Assembly (NCBI GenBank): GCA_019188255.1
Contig: JAETXT010000007.1
Span: 2,356,001-2,420,000 of the forward strand
Length of the DNA stretch: 64,000 nt
Source of the DNA: Verticillium longisporum
Taxonomy: Eukaryota > Ascomycota > Sordariomycetes > Glomerellales > Plectosphaerellaceae
Direction of reading: 5' to 3'
Under the pieces are notes generated by a model. The model saw nothing but the letters and a program-made list of their open reading frames with translations, was not told where the DNA came from and did not search any database. Numbering within the stretch: position 1 is the first letter of the stretch; every line of letters begins with the position of its first letter. Position numbers and translations under genes: made by a program. Positions 33,997 through 47,510 of the stretch are shown piece after piece.

Positions 33997-36483
33997 ATGA
34001 CGGTGCCCGTCTCACACTATGAGCGGCCGGGCTCGAGCGGCACCGGCCCGCAAGTGAAGAGTGAGTATGACGATCTGGGTTATTCCGCGGTGCAATTCTC
34101 GGTTGATTCGCTGGACGCGGACGTGGTCAACTTTGAGGCCGGCAAAGATGCCTACCACGGCGGCTCTACGGCAGCGCACAACGAGGCCATGGACTGGGGG
34201 TCTGCGATGCCAGCGGACGACCTGCGCTTCGACGACTTTCTCGACCTCGACAGCATGTCACATACGGGTGACGAGTGGCCTGACCAGCCCGACTCGCTCT
34301 TCTTCGACATGCCCGCCCTTGACGGGTCCACCTCCACAACGAGCGTATCGGACGATTTCGACGACCTGCTGAGTTGCCACTCTCAGCAGCAACACAACCA
34401 CCAGCACCACCTGCACCACTTGCACCAGCACCAGCACCAGCAACAGCAACAGCAACAGCTGCTGCAGGTTCCGCCCGTGGAGGCTAGGACTAGCACGACA
34501 GCTGGTCCCGCTGCCACTAGCTGCATGGCGGCTGGTAGTGGTGTTGGTAGTGCTAGCGGTGGTAGCGGCGCCATTCGCTTTCCCTCTGCCCACCAGGAGG
34601 ACTGCGGTCCAGCTGCTGAGGTTACCGATGTTACTGCACATATACGCCCGGGCAAGAGCCAGCCTTCTCCGGCGATCGCCCGTGGTGGGGTGGGACTGGG
34701 ACTGGGACGGGGAGGGGAGGGGAGGGGCAGGTGGCAGAGTCCCAGGAGGACAAAGGAAAACACCGTCGACCTATCCGGACACAGCTCTCGGCCTTGGCGG
34801 CACCGAGGCGATCTCTGACTCTGAGCTGCTACGGCTCGAGGGTATCTCGTTGAAAGCGTCACCTACTCGCGTCCCGCCCCTGGGCCATGTCTCACACTCG
34901 CAACCTCCCACCCCCCTCCTCCACCAAGGCCAGGGCCCGGCCACCTCCAAGCCTACTCCCGCTACTACTACGACCACCACCTCCTCCTCCTCCTCCTCCA
35001 CCGCCGCCGCTACTACTGGCAGCCGGAGCTTCTTCAAGGCCGTTGCCTCCAAGATCCAAAAAGCAGCCACCGTCCGCTCTAAGCCTTCCTTTTCCCGGAC
35101 CACCATCAATACCACTGAGCGCGACCCCCTTCACCATGTCCACTCTCTCTATCGTCTGGCCCATCTCACCTGCCATCTCCCCTCGTAAAGCATTCAAGCT
35201 TCGTTCTGACCAGTATCAAATGGGCTGCCCCTGACGGCTCTCACTCACAGCAACAACGCCTCCCCATCGCACGTCCCTACAGTGCAACCATTCGCCAGGG
35301 TCTCTCCAACCCGTTCTGTAACGGCTTCGTCGAGGACCCGTTCGCCTTTGACCCCAGCGTCGCTTCTGGTCCCTCGCCTGCCGTCTACAAGAGACAAGCC
35401 CCTCATACACCCATTGACACCCCCGTGCTCGAGGACGACAAGAGCACAATGTACTTCCAACAGCCCATCCACCCTCATCAGGGCGGCATCGCCCAGGCTA
35501 ACAAGGCCACATGGCCCCTGCCCTCCTCGTCGGCCCATGCCGACTCTCACGGAAACATGGCCTGGTCCAACTCGTTCGCCCAGTCTGACGGTCTCGACAC
35601 CACGCAGTGGTGGCATGGTCCTGTCGACCTCAACGACGCCAGCTCACAGTTCCAGGCCCAGAATGCCCGCAATGCCACTTACAACCTCGCCCTCCACACC
35701 CAGCAAGCCGCTGGTGGTGCGGGTAGGGACATGGCGTATGAGTATCATGACCAGGGCCAGCAGCAGCAGCAGCACATGCCTACTGCTGGCAACCCCCACG
35801 AGATGTCAGGACTCATGATCCAGATGTCCCAGGCCAACCGTTCTTCATCGTCGCCGGTTGTCCAGTCCGGCGCCTACACACACATGCCCCAGCATCACCA
35901 CGCAGTGGTGCAACATCACCAACAGCAACTGCAGCATCAAATGCCGCCCCAACCCCAGACCGAACGTCGCCCACGCATGCCGCGCGCTCCTTCGGCTGGC
36001 GCGCGACACATGACGACGCCAATGCGCCGGCAGCGACCCTCCTCCGCCAATCGTAACCGTGCTCGAGACTCGTCATCGGCCAGTCCCACGCCCAACGGTC
36101 GGTCTCGCAACTCGTCCGGCTCTTCCAATGCTGGCGGTCCCGTCATCGGTGCGAGCGTGAAGAAGCGCCGCTCCTTCCAGACCCCAGCCGGTGGTCGCCC
36201 TGGCCACCCGCGCACGCCCAGCGCTGGCAGCAGTGGCGCGCTCGGGCTCGGCATTGGCATGGGCGATGGTGGTGGCGGCGGCGGCGGCTTTGTCAACTTC
36301 ACACCCAGCGATCACACTCTTCTCATGACGGGTGTTGCTCCCTCGGGATCCAGCAAGACCAAGGCGCGGCGCGAGAAAGAGGCTCTCGAAAAGAGGCGAC
36401 GCATGAGCGAGGCCGCCCTCAAGGCTGTTGCAGCAGCAGGCGGCGACATTGACAAGCTCGTCGAAGAGGGTTTTGTTTTCTAG
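33997..36483 (+). CDS. wetA: Conidiation regulator WetA, frame broken in C/G runs
   Basis: WetA controls conidial wall maturation, trehalose build-up and dormancy, acting after BrlA and AbaA. The C-terminus carries the typical WetA block: TLLMTGVAPSGSSKTKAR, then REKEALEKRRRMSEAALKAV and GGDIDKLVEEGF. The N-terminus is acidic (LRFDDFLDLDSMS, SLFFDMPALDG), followed by His/Gln-rich tracts. The middle has AISDSELLRLEGISL and FFKAVASKIQKAATVRSK, then LSNPFCNGFVEDPFAFDP. It lies in three frames. The second change is at CCCCC 35125-35129; one added C gives TERDPPSPCP, leading into IKWAAPDGSHSQQQRLP. The first change, in the G runs 34709-34727, needs two bases or a small intron. With three bases added the gene is 829 aa in whole codons. 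The family assignment is firm; the exon structure in 34680-34760 is not. Confidence 0.85.
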
Positions 36484-39400
36484 TACTCGGGCACTCTCTC
36501 TCTCTCTCTCTCTATCTTTACACAGGCGGCGTCTTACCGGGGTGTCTCATGGGACTGTACCACTATGGATGGACAGGCGGAGTTTTATTTGGTTCCCCAG
36601 CTTCTTCGTGAAAGGGCCTGGGGAACAACACAAACGGATCGGGGGCAGGCTTTTCGGAGTCGTTGATTTTGGCTTTGGAGACGCTTCACTTTTCTTTCCT
36701 TTTTCCACCCCTTTCCCTCATTGTATCACCATTCACCTCCATCTGGTTGGGTGACTTACAGCATACCGAGCGCAAGCTTGTCTCTCTAATTTCTTTTCCC
36801 CTTAACGCCTCCACACCCACACCTCTTTTACTTACTACCCTCATTACCCAACCTCTCTTTTGTCTATTTCTCCATCTAGTCACCGATTTTCAGCGGGCAG
36901 GTTTCTTGGCTTTGTGAACTGGTCGTTTTAGTTTCTCCTGTTAAGCCCGCAAAAGGGACAGATATCGAATACATCAATATCAACTTTACGCTCAAACTTC
37001 AGCTGGGACAGTCCTTTCGCCCGCGAAGACGCTGAAACCATTCATTCTCTTTACCGTTGCCGCAGGAACATACCGAAATTCGCGATGTGGCCACCATCCG
37101 AACTCATCCGTCGTCGGCTGCGTTGCTCTCAGCAACGGCACATTCCAGTGAGCAGCAACACTCGGCCCAGGGTCGCAACAGGACCCTGACCACGCCCACC
37201 TGGCACGTTACAACACCCCTCCCCCCGACAGAGACCAAGCAGCAGCAGCACAGTCGGCCGCAAGCAGATAGCTGTCTGGCTGCCCTGACGCCATCGATCT
37301 CGGCACCGAACCGACTCCCATGTCAGGGCACAGCGGGGCGAGGCCCAACAAAATGTCTGCAAACAGACATTTTACGTCTTGCTCGCCTCTCCCTTTGACC
37401 TTTGACAGGTTCCTGCGTGTCTCTGATCATGTGTGTCAGGCGCGATAAGGTCCCCGCCGCAGCGTTGCACTGACAGCTAGATCTAAGGTTCTGCTTGTCA
37501 AAGAATTGCTCGCCTGTCTCGCTTCGCCAGTCGCGTGTAGTGGCCCTGGCACTGACGCGAAGGGAGAGGGAACCGTGGGTGGTCATCGAGCTGTCTGCAA
37601 ACGGCCTGTTCGTGGTGTACATGTAGAAGCTGGGGGGGGGGCGAGAGGGCGGATGGCTACGTCCGGCCTCGCAACGGCGGCGGGATCTTGCCTTGGTCGC
37701 CGCGATGGGGGCAAAGAAAAGGGAAGCGAAAAGACCAAAGAGGAAACACTCGTCTAGGGCCTGGATGTGCCTTTCCGCCCAAGGCGAGACAAAGTCGAAT
37801 GCCCATTCCCCAGCCTCGAAACCCATCACATCACGACCTCGCGGGAAAGGTGTACCCGAGCGGCGGTGCTCTGCTTTCGTCGCGACGAGCGGCCACTGAC
37901 GACAACGACGAGGCTTTACGCGACTAGAGATGAATCGTGGCTTGCCACAGGGCTGGCAAGCGCTCGCCGTTCCACGTCTCCTCGTCTTGCTTGGCTGGCT
38001 TTTACGGAACGTGATCACTGGCCTCTTCGTAACGTGGCCAGAGTAAGCGTATCTGAGGCATCGCGATCCCCCCCCCCCTTGGAACGGACTCTACTGCTCT
38101 CAACTACATGGTACATCGCGCGCTGAACGCTTAACGCACGGCGGTAAATGCTACCGCCGTCGCAGGTGGGGGGAAGCTATTGAGCTGCACGGCGCCTATG
38201 CCATGCCAGATTAAAACGTGACGGCTCGACGCCACTGATCCTCGCCCACGGTGTCTCAGTCAGGGGACTCCTTTCTTCAATCGACCCCAACCCACACATA
38301 CACATACACACCCTCCCTGCCTTTATCCTGGTTTCTCATTCCCACCCCTCCAGATCGAGGCCCGATCGGCCGAAATGCACGACATGGCTGACGGCCTACG
38401 TTTGGCGCGACAGCTCGCTTGAAGAAGTCCAGCGAGTGCCCTGATCACAGCTAAGTGACAAGTGAAAGAAGGGAGGACGAGAGAAGAGGGGCGGTTCTCC
38501 GTTTGATCAACCGGTAGACCGAAAGCATCACATCCAGATTAAGAATTGGGAGCTTGGCGTGAGATGTCTCAGAAGAGGCTCCATCTTTCTCGACTCTATT
38601 TGGGCTTAGTCCGGGAAGACACGCCTGGATCCTGCCACTCCCAGAGGTTGATTCTTCGAATCGACTTCTGTCATGCCTTTTCCGAATTCGAGTGGTCTGG
38701 CCAGTCCCATTGGTCCTGGTGTCTATGTCTTCCTCTCTCTCACTCTCTCTCTCCCTAGCAAGTCTGCTCAAAGACGCGGCCATGACACACAAGATCCATG
38801 TCTGTCTTACTGACCCAAACTATGGAGCCCCGGAAGCCATCGAGATGTTGAGCGTCTGACTGCACAAGCACGGCATTTCTAAACAGGGATACGGGAAGAC
38901 CAGGAGGGGGGCAGATCCGGCGCACACCGGATAGGTTGACAGTGCCCCCGCTCACGATGTCCCTCATCTCCACCACAGTCGCCGAGTCCGAACCGACCAG
39001 GTCCGACGTCAGGGTTATCTGACAGGCCACATCTGGCCCTCGTGAGCCGGAACGGGCATGGCGGCTCCGCTATCACCCATGAGTCGATCACTCCCCACCC
39101 GGCACTGTCGACGACTTTCTTCACACGCCCCCTCCGAAAAGGCAACCCCTCCTTGCCCTCTTGGGCCCAAGCAGTGTCTTACCATGTTCAGTTTTTTTCC
39201 TTCATTGGCCATTTACACCTCTCATACTCTGATCGGATCGCGAACTCCGAAGAAGCAGCCTGCGCGCTTACTACATGTCGTTGTCTTGGCAGCGCTGGGC
39301 CCTGCGCCCCCTCGAGAGTGGCCATGATTGGGGGAAAGATTGGGAGAGACCTCTTCGCCATGCTCGTGGAGGCATAGCGTCCGCCGTTCCGGGCTTTGAC

Positions 39401-42400
39401 AGCTCCCTGTAGCGCTGCGAGGATTCGCGCTTTCTCGGCCACACTGTCGAGGGAGGAGATCAGCTGGACGAGACAGCCAACCGGTACCTTATCGTATGTG
39501 GTTCAGTGATGGACAGCCCTGCCCGTCAAGAACGGGGATGAAGCCATGACGGAGCAGGACAACGGCTCGCCAGGGCTCTTGGCCTGGAAAGAGCAGGGCC
39601 AGGGCCATCTCCTGCTTCGCTTGACTTTGTCGGGGCGGCGATCGTCCACGCTCTGGCTCGATTCGCGCTTGGCAGGGCCTCCCTCGCTCGATGAGGCCCT
39701 CGCTTGACGATACCTTGTCTGTCCTCGTGGCCTTGACGGCGGCTGGCAGGAGGCGTGACTGCGGCGAGGCTCGAGTGGCTTGTCTTGTCTTGGAAGAGTG
39801 TCCGGCGTTCTCGTGCCTTGTCCGAGCGTCTTTACTCTTCTGTGGCGAGAGAGAGGCCTTACCGTTCCATCATGCCATAGTCGTCGCAATAACGGTATGC
39901 CACGTCAACGATCAGTTCATCCATGACGCAGTCGCACACGTATTGGCGGGCGAGAATTATCGGGAGGGGAGAGAAAGCTTGAGACAGAAACTGTGACGCT
40001 CCAGTTTACCAACTATCCTAGCCAAAGACGAGACGTTGAAGTCGGCCCGTCCGTTCGTCCGCCTCCGTCAGACGTGATGGAGCTTGCCTTCACTCGCCGC
40101 CGCTGTGACCCGTTGTCTCCCGTCCGTCACCTGAGTCCCCCAGGTGTCTGTGGGTAGAACACTGAGTAAAAAGGACAAGGCGCACCGAGTCGAAAGGTAA
40201 GGACCAGAGAACAGACGTCTGATGCCCTCTCCTTTGGCCCCAACCATGCACCCCTGACACATAGACAGACCCCAGATCTGAATCGTCCTTCATGATGCCA
40301 TGATCTGCACGCTCATCGTGGCGGACAGCGACCGCGCAAGACACCAGGCACCGGCTCTCGAGGCTCAAGCCTCGCGCCTCGCACCACGACCTCACAAGTC
40401 CAGCGGAAAGACGTCAAAGGGCCCCCAATCTCGTGCCTTCACCCCCCCTCTATCCCCCCTTCTTCCACCATGACAGCTCAGCTGGCCTCTTGGGGACGCG
40501 TGCCGACGACGTGAGGACTCTAATCGCGTAGGTAGACGCCCCGTTACAACCATCAGTTACACTCCCCCCCTCTCCCTTCTCTTTCTCCTTCTCACTACCT
40601 TATACTTCTTCTCCAGTTGTTCTGGACCTCTCAAGGGCCTCTTAACCTTCCCGCCAGGGGGAACTCACCCCTCATCCCATCACTGGTCTAAGCTAGCATG
40701 TTCGTCACAAACCTTGAAAGAGTTCTCCGTCAACAAGCAAACCCTCCGCTCCCTCCCCCCGCTTCCTTGGCTATCAGCTCCGATGAGAAGGGCGAGTGAT
40801 GACCAGCGCCTCGTCCTAAACGTCTAGCCTCCCCGTCCGCCACAGCGCACACCCGGTCTACCTAGGAAAGGAGAAGGCTCTGTCCTTACCCAGACTGTCC
40901 TCGCTGCCCTAGCCTCGAGCTTTACATACAAACCAGGCCATAGCTCCAGGCCCGTTTCTCACGTCCTAGACGCGGGAAGGCTGAACCGGAGGTGAGCAAG
41001 GGCCATACTCATCGTATTCTATCCTATCACCACTCGTATTGTTGTCCTCTAGTCCTCAGTCCTCGACTAGACGAAGCCACACGGCGCTGGTTCCCTCCCC
41101 CCCTCAACGGCCGCACTCCACAACGGCGCGGAACCTTGCTGTCGCTCACCCGGCTCCGCGCGCGCGTTTATGACGGCCAGCCAGCAAGCCCGCCCGCCAG
41201 TCAATGAGACGATAGGCATCAGACCCAGAGGCCAGCCTTCTTCGCCCCTCTCTGGGCGCCCCGCGATATCTGTGGCTGAACGTCAGCTTGACCGGCCTGT
41301 CTCCCCCTCCGCTGCAGGTCGGCTCTCCCCTAAGCCACCTCAGATCACACCCCCTACCCATCACCTTTACGGTGCCTCTCGAACTCCGATCCGTGTCTCT
41401 CACCCAACGCATCGCCTGCCTCCACACTAACGTCAAGGCCCATCGGTGACCCCTTACCCCTGCCCCTGCTTCTCGACCTCACCAGATCGAGGTTCTTCAG
41501 GCGAGAAGCAGCCGATCCCCCGTCGAATCAGGGCGCCATCCGCTTGGCTGCTTGCCTGTATGCTCGCCTGCCTGCCAGTCTGTCCAGTCGGCATGGCCCC
41601 CCTTTCACGCAGCACTCCACCCATCTCCTCAAGCCAGGCCTGCCCTCTTGCTGGCTCTCGCTCCTCACACTACCAACTGACACACGCCATCCGAGCGCCT
41701 CCCCCGGCCCCCTCCCCCATCGCTTTGCCAGCGTGCTCTGCCGTGACGAAATCCCATGCCCGCCATACCAAGAGGTAGGGGGTGGACCCTGACGCAGAGA
41801 AGAAAAGCGGCCCTGGAAGAGAAGCGAAGTGACCTGTCGATACGACCATGCGCAGTTCCTGCATCTCCCCCCCTGTGCTCCCACGCGCATGACACCCTCC
41901 CACCCTTCTCCCCAGTAAGCCAAGTTGTGATAGGCGCAGCCAAGCCGGCGTGCAGGATGCTTGAATCCCCCCCCCACGCGCACGCGAAAGAGAGAGAGTG
42001 TGTATGTAAGAGCGAGAGAGAAACAGAGAGAGGAGTGATCACCCCCTCCATGTCCGTCAGCCTCCAGTCCAGTCCAGTCCAGTCCTCCCTTCAGGCCCAT
42101 CACACGGAGGTGACATCGACACGGCGCCGAAAGGAAACAAAGAACAATGTCTCACAAGAAGAGGGGGGGGGGGACAGAAGGATGGAGCGCTGGAAAAAAG
42201 TCTACCCACACTTCATCATCAGCCCATGGTTGCATATTGCAAAGAGAGAGAAAAAAGACGAAAAAAAGAGAGAAGGGGGGGTATCCCGGCGGCAGCGCAG
42301 AATAACACGAAAAGCCTCTCATTCCCGTGTCCTCTCCCTCGGGTTCCTCTCTCGGGTTCCTCTCCTTCGGACATGCCGCCGTTCATCCCCCACTCCCACC

Positions 42401-43845
42401 GCGATGACCGCCTGGTTTATCCACGCCGTCAAGCCGCCGTGTGGGGAGGAGTCCCCCTCCTTTTTCCTTCCAAGTCCCCCTGCCATCTTATTGCCGGTCT
42501 GCTCTTCCGTCCTGCCTTCACCCGAGTCAGCCCAACAAGGCCAGCCCGTGCCGTCCGTGTCGCGTCGGTCCTTCATCCGCGCCCCCGCGCGCGCCTTCCG
42601 TGACGAAGAGGCTAGGGGAAGCCGGCGCTTTGCCCGCCCCAACGGCGGCGACCTCTCGCGCACGCCGAACGTTGGGAGGGATCCAGGGACGAGACTGCAT
42701 CGGATGGATAGGGCGGGTGAAGTAGCGCAGCAGCAGACAGGAAAGAGAGAGGATAGAGGGTGTGGGGAGAGGGAGAGTGACGGCGGCGGTGGTGGTGATG
42801 GTGGGTTTGCCGCGGCCTTCAGCAGCGCATCCCGTCCGACTGCCGTTGATCTGGCAAGGTAAAGGTAAGGTCGGGTAGTGTTCGCTTCGTCTCGTCTCGA
42901 CTCGCCTCGCTCCCTCTAACGCACCCCTCCCCCTTGCCAGTCCGCTTATCGCCGAAAGGAGCACCGGCATCTGTAAAGTAGGTCATCTGTGATCGACGAC
43001 CAGGCCAGGGGCCGAGGTGACTCGGTGATAACTTAAATCTTACCACATGAATTGCCATCAAGGTTTTTCGTCGCCGCCAGGTCCAAGTCCAGGCAACCCT
43101 GTGGCTCCCCTCAACCGCATCGTCACCTGCCGGTTGTGTCATCGTCGTAAGGTTTCGAGCCATCGTCAAGCTCAGCACTGCTCACGTCTCATTACTCAAG
43201 TTAGGCAGCAGAAACCCCTGACCACTTCACAAGTCACACCGTCTGCGCCCTTCGGATGCTGCTGCGGCAATCTCAAAGCCACAACATAACACCGGCAACC
43301 GCAGCAATGAGATATCGTGCCAAGTCGGCAGGAGTAACAGCAACAAAGAGAGTCGATTAACTATTGTACGAGTCCCCAGGGCCGCCAGTCTATATCAATA
43401 ACCCCAATGGCAGCCCACGACTCGAACACGTTGGCCGCGGCATGTATGCAACAGCGCCCGTTTGTTCATCGTCCTCTGCTTTGCCCCCGTTGAGCTGGCC
43501 AGTCCAGCTGCGAGACCCTGTCTCGATGTCCCCTCCCAATGACCCAGCCTATATACAAAGCAGACTCGTACAGCTTGGCCGACTCTCCTCTGACAGCCGG
43601 CTCGGCAATCAATAACGCCTAGTTCTCAAGACGCCTTCTTCATGCTCGGAGGCAAGAGATTCGTTGAAACTAAAATATAGGAAAATGGAGGGGGAGGACT
43701 CGTCCTCGACATCGTGTGAGGCGAGTCCATGCCAGTGGGGGTCGTGAGTGAATACCTCCGGGCTAGTGGCCGAGGCACTCAGGGCCGAGATGAGTCTCGG
43801 ACAAATGCTCTACTCGAAAATGATAATGAAACACGATAGATGAGC
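36484..43845. other. 7.4 kb gene-poor gap between convergent genes
   Basis: This lies between the 3' ends of wetA (+) and the FLC channel gene (-), and I can support no coding gene in it. A CT dinucleotide run follows wetA (36497-36512). A 9-bp hairpin lies at 38138-38160. Pyrimidine-rich, promoter-like sequence lies around 40440-40620, followed by a 33-codon open frame (40698-40799). Purine-rich AGAGAG tracts occur near 41990-42030. Open frames up to 368 aa exist but are compositional artefacts. Non-coding transcripts are plausible. Confidence 0.5.
38138..38160. repeat. Perfect 9-bp hairpin with 5-nt loop
   Basis: ACGGCGGTA, loop AATGC, then TACCGCCGT. It lies in the middle of the gene-poor gap and has no assigned role. 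Confidence 0.85.
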
Positions 43846-46118
43846 TTAGTGCTCGTAGCCGGCACCGCGTTGCCACGGGCTGTTTCATGTTAGTGCTCGT
43901 TGTGTCGATCAGAGTGATTTGGGTTCAACTGACCTGGCGTTGTTTTGTGACCTGTAGCCCGCCGGGCTGGCATTGTGCTGCTGGCGGAGGCTCTGTTGGC
44001 TTCCCGCACCGCCGTAGGGGCTGGGTGACCTCAGACTCGAGGCGTAGGGGCTGCCGCGGTGGTCGGCGGGGAACAGGGGCACCGTAGGGACCACCGGTGA
44101 GCGGGGCGGGTTGCCGATGCGGTTGACCGACGTCTGAGACTGCGCGGCCAGCGGGTGGCCATTGCCGTCCACGCGGCGGCGCATCGACTCAGACGAGATG
44201 GACTCGTTGTCGTCATCGAGGTCGAGCTGCGACTTGTACCCGGCCTTGTCACCACGGGCCGTCGCGGCCAGAGCGTCGAGCTCCGTCGTCGTGTTCAGCT
44301 GGGTCTGTGACTTCATGAAAGAGACACGGTCGTCGGCCATGAACTGGTACTTGGCATCGGGGTTCTTGCGCCAGAAGACAATGGTGCTCGAGATGATAAC
44401 CATGATGAGCAGAATCAGGGAGAAGGCGGCGTTGGCAATGAACAGCACGACACCGGTGGCGCCGGGGACAATGTCGGGCGCGGCGTAGACATTGGTCATC
44501 ATGAAGAGGAAGACGGAGTTGAGGAAGTTCATGACGCAAATGGCAATGTTGAACGAGTTGATGCTCTTGTCCATCCAGGGGCGCAGGACACTAGCGGCGA
44601 TGAGAGCGGCAGCCTCAATGACCATGAAGGCGATGGCTTGCACGACTCCAACGTGCTGGCCGAAAGCGACAAACATGCCCTTGATGAGGGTGTAGAGAAG
44701 AGTAGGGGCGATGAAGTAGTAGGCCGAGGCGCGGAACTGGACGTAGAGGAAGCCCCACTTGTTGAGGGCCTGGGGGTCCGAGTAGAGGATGTAGGCCGGG
44801 TTGCGGTGCATGGCGACGGAGCGACGAGCGATGCGGATGACCTTGAACGAGGCCCAGCCAAGGGTGATCAACATGCCGAAGAAGAAGAAGATGGCGAGGA
44901 CGACCTCGGCGGGCGAGTCGCGCTGCGTGAGCTCCCAGAGGCAGAGGATTGTCATCATGGGGAAACCAATGAGCGTGACACGGAACAAGATGCCCTTGAG
45001 GACGGTGAGCCAGCCGTTGCGGAACTCGAGGAAGCTGTCGCTCTTCATCCACCTCTGCCTGACGCACAGCTCAGTGAAACCCTTGAAGAGAGCGACGACG
45101 AGAACGGTGAGGACGGCGAAGATGCAGTAGAAGGTCAGGCCGGTCATGAAGAGGTTGGTCGACTCAATCTTGGCACGGAAGGCGACACGCTGGATACCGT
45201 ACACGATGAAGGAGCCGGAGCTGAGCTGAATGTTGGCGCGCTTGGCGAGGGCTGTGCCAGCACGAGCCATGATGCCAGCGGCACCCTCAGTAAAGTCGAC
45301 CGATCGCTTGGTGACCTGGACGGAAGAGGTCCTCATCGAGTTGAACAGAGTGCTGGGCTCACCGCCGGTGGCACGCTGGTACCAGGTGAAGACGTCCTGC
45401 ATCCAGCCGACGCGAATGATACCCATGGACCACATGAAGTTCTGGGTCCAGGCCTGGACGACGGGGGCAGGTGGACACCGGTGAGACCAATGATGGCCTG
45501 GGCCTGGAAGTAACCGAAGAGAGACAGGGTGTTGGCGGCCAAGTGAGCGGCGGCATTGGTGTGGCCCATGCCGGAGACGACGGCGGCAGCGATGAGACCG
45601 AGAATGGCGATGAGAGCAGTGGCCCACTCGACTCCGACAAGGTCGACAGTCTTTCCGTTGGAGAAGTCGGCTTCGACACAGGCAACGCTCTCGCCGGTTT
45701 CCGTCAGGTTGAGGTAGGCGCGGAAGGTGGCATCAAGATCGGGGATGGAGAAGGCGATACCGGGGATGACCTTGGTGGCCTCCTCGTCAATATCGATGTT
45801 GAACTTGAGGTTGATCTTGTCGGCGGTCATGGGGCACAGACCGGCGAGATCAATGTCACAGGGGTCGATGGTGCGATGGATGACTTCGTAACCGTAGGCC
45901 TTGAGCGAGATATCGAAGACGACGCTGCCCTGGACGGAGGAGACGGCGACAATGTTGACAGTGGCGGTACCGTTGTCGGGGGTGAAGACGACGTTGAACA
46001 GACTGGCCGAGAACATGGAATCAGACTGGCACGTGTTGAGCGACTTGGACTCGAGCTTGCGGATGGCCATGACGGGCGACAAGGCCGCCGAGAGAAGGAG
46101 GAGCGGTGACCACCTCAT
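43846..46118 (-). CDS. FLC-family TRP-like channel (ML-like plus TRP domain), one frame break
   Basis: The protein begins with a signal peptide (MRWSPLLLLSAALSPVMA), followed by the ML-like TRP_N domain with paired cysteines (residues about 20-165). Ten or so membrane segments of the fungal TRP/FLC type follow, then a disordered Ser/Arg-rich tail. Yeast Flc1-3 act in calcium and FAD handling at the ER and other endomembranes and in wall integrity. The frame changes at GGGGG 45463-45467; one added base joins TGVHLPP to VVQAWTQNFMWSMG. The last intron is 43880-43933, and the 34-nt final exon encodes PWQRGAGYEH, a plausible conserved end. Corrected, the gene is 739 aa in whole codons. Without the last exon a false stop is read at 43909. 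Confidence 0.88.
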
Positions 46119-47463
46119 GATGGCGGTATTGGCGAGGGGTCGAGGTTGGGATGAGTGATTGAGGTTGTGGTGATTTCGTGGGTTGTGGTGTTTTGATGTA
46201 GAAGACGTCTCCGAACCAGGCGAAACCGAGCTGACACGGCCCCCTTTGTTGTTGTAGGTTTCGCTTAGCTCTCGTGATGATTTACAAGAGAAGCTGGAGG
46301 AAGTGAAGAGCGAGGTCGACCAGTCGAACGAAGAGTGGTGCACGAGTACCTGCGTGGTCGGTTTTTTTCTTTTCGTGCAGTTTTGTTTGCAAGGCTCGTC
46401 GGTCGGAAGGCAGGGAAGAGGAGGAGAGCGAGAGTAGTCCTGCCGACGGACTGGCGGAGCGGGTGGTGTTGGTTAGGTACGTGAGACCAGTCCCCGTTCC
46501 GATGGGGTTGGGGGGTAAAACGAGCGTTGGGTTCGGGGAATGCGATTGACACGGGTTGACGAGGGATGTCGCCGGCTGGAATGTCGTGGTCGCGAGGTGA
46601 TGTGTGAAGTGAGGGGAGGGAGTGGAGGTGGGACGGTCTGAGTTGAGGGCGGAGGGAGAGAAATGAGGTGGACAAGGAGACGGAGAAGGCGGGAACGATT
46701 GGGGGGGGACAAGGAGGGAGGCGCAGCCAGGCCTCGATTCAAGGAAACAGGGACGTGCTGGGTGGTGACTGCCAATACGGGGAACAGGAAAAGGGGGCAG
46801 GGGAGGGGGGCATGACAGAGGCAAGATGGGCAGCGGCAGCCCAGGGGCGCGACAGGGGTGAGCCGCTGGGAGGCACCACCACCAGCAAAATTTAACAAGC
46901 CAGCGGGTAGACCGTGTTAGAGCCAGTACGAACTGCGCCCGACCTGATTGAAGGTACATCATGTTCCGCCGTGTTCTGGCGGCGTCGCAAGTCCCTATCC
47001 ACGTGACTCTCGTATTTGCGGGTCTGCCACCATCTAAAGGCACAAGCCCTGGAGCGCGTGCGCGTCCATCAATTCCCAAGCGTCCCTCCCAAGCCACTGG
47101 TCGTCGTGCCCCCTGTAGCAGAGCCAAGGTCCCCTTTCTTCCCCTCTGGCCAATGTCTCCATTTGGCATCCTCACTGCAGCTTCAGCCTCAGGGCAATCT
47201 GGTCCTCGTTGAACCTGTTGGAGCTTATTCAGGCCATCACACGTCTGATGCGGATACCGGCTCAGCATTGCAGACAGAATAGGCACAGGCAGAGGCGGGG
47301 GTATGATCTCCAATGGAGCGACGAGGAATCAACAGCACGAAGACATGGAACACACAGAGCAACAAGCTAGGCGCGCCGATCGCCTGGAAGTGCCGCTGTC
47401 CGCCCACCCCTTGCGACGCGCGGCGTTTGGGCCGCTGCGCACCGTGGTGCCAGCATCTGTCTC

Positions 47464-47510
47464 TCGCCTGTTCGCCTGTTCGCCTGCTCGCCTGCTCGCC
47501 TGCTCGCCTA
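47464..47510. repeat. 8-bp minisatellite (TCGCCTGY)n
   Basis: Five copies of TCGCCTGT or TCGCCTGC and a partial sixth, in intergenic sequence. Confidence 0.9.

Noticed and set aside
37323..38018. 231-codon minus-strand open frame
   Set aside because: Arg/Ser/Pro-rich composition, no domain or plausible start; expected occasionally by chance in GC-rich sequence.
38755..39030. 91-codon minus-strand open frame with fairly protein-like composition
   Set aside because: No homologous motif or promoter context; too short to support without expression data.
41756..42862. 368-codon open frame in the large gap
   Set aside because: Built from purine tracts and low-complexity sequence with no conserved-looking block; upstream sequence also looks non-coding.
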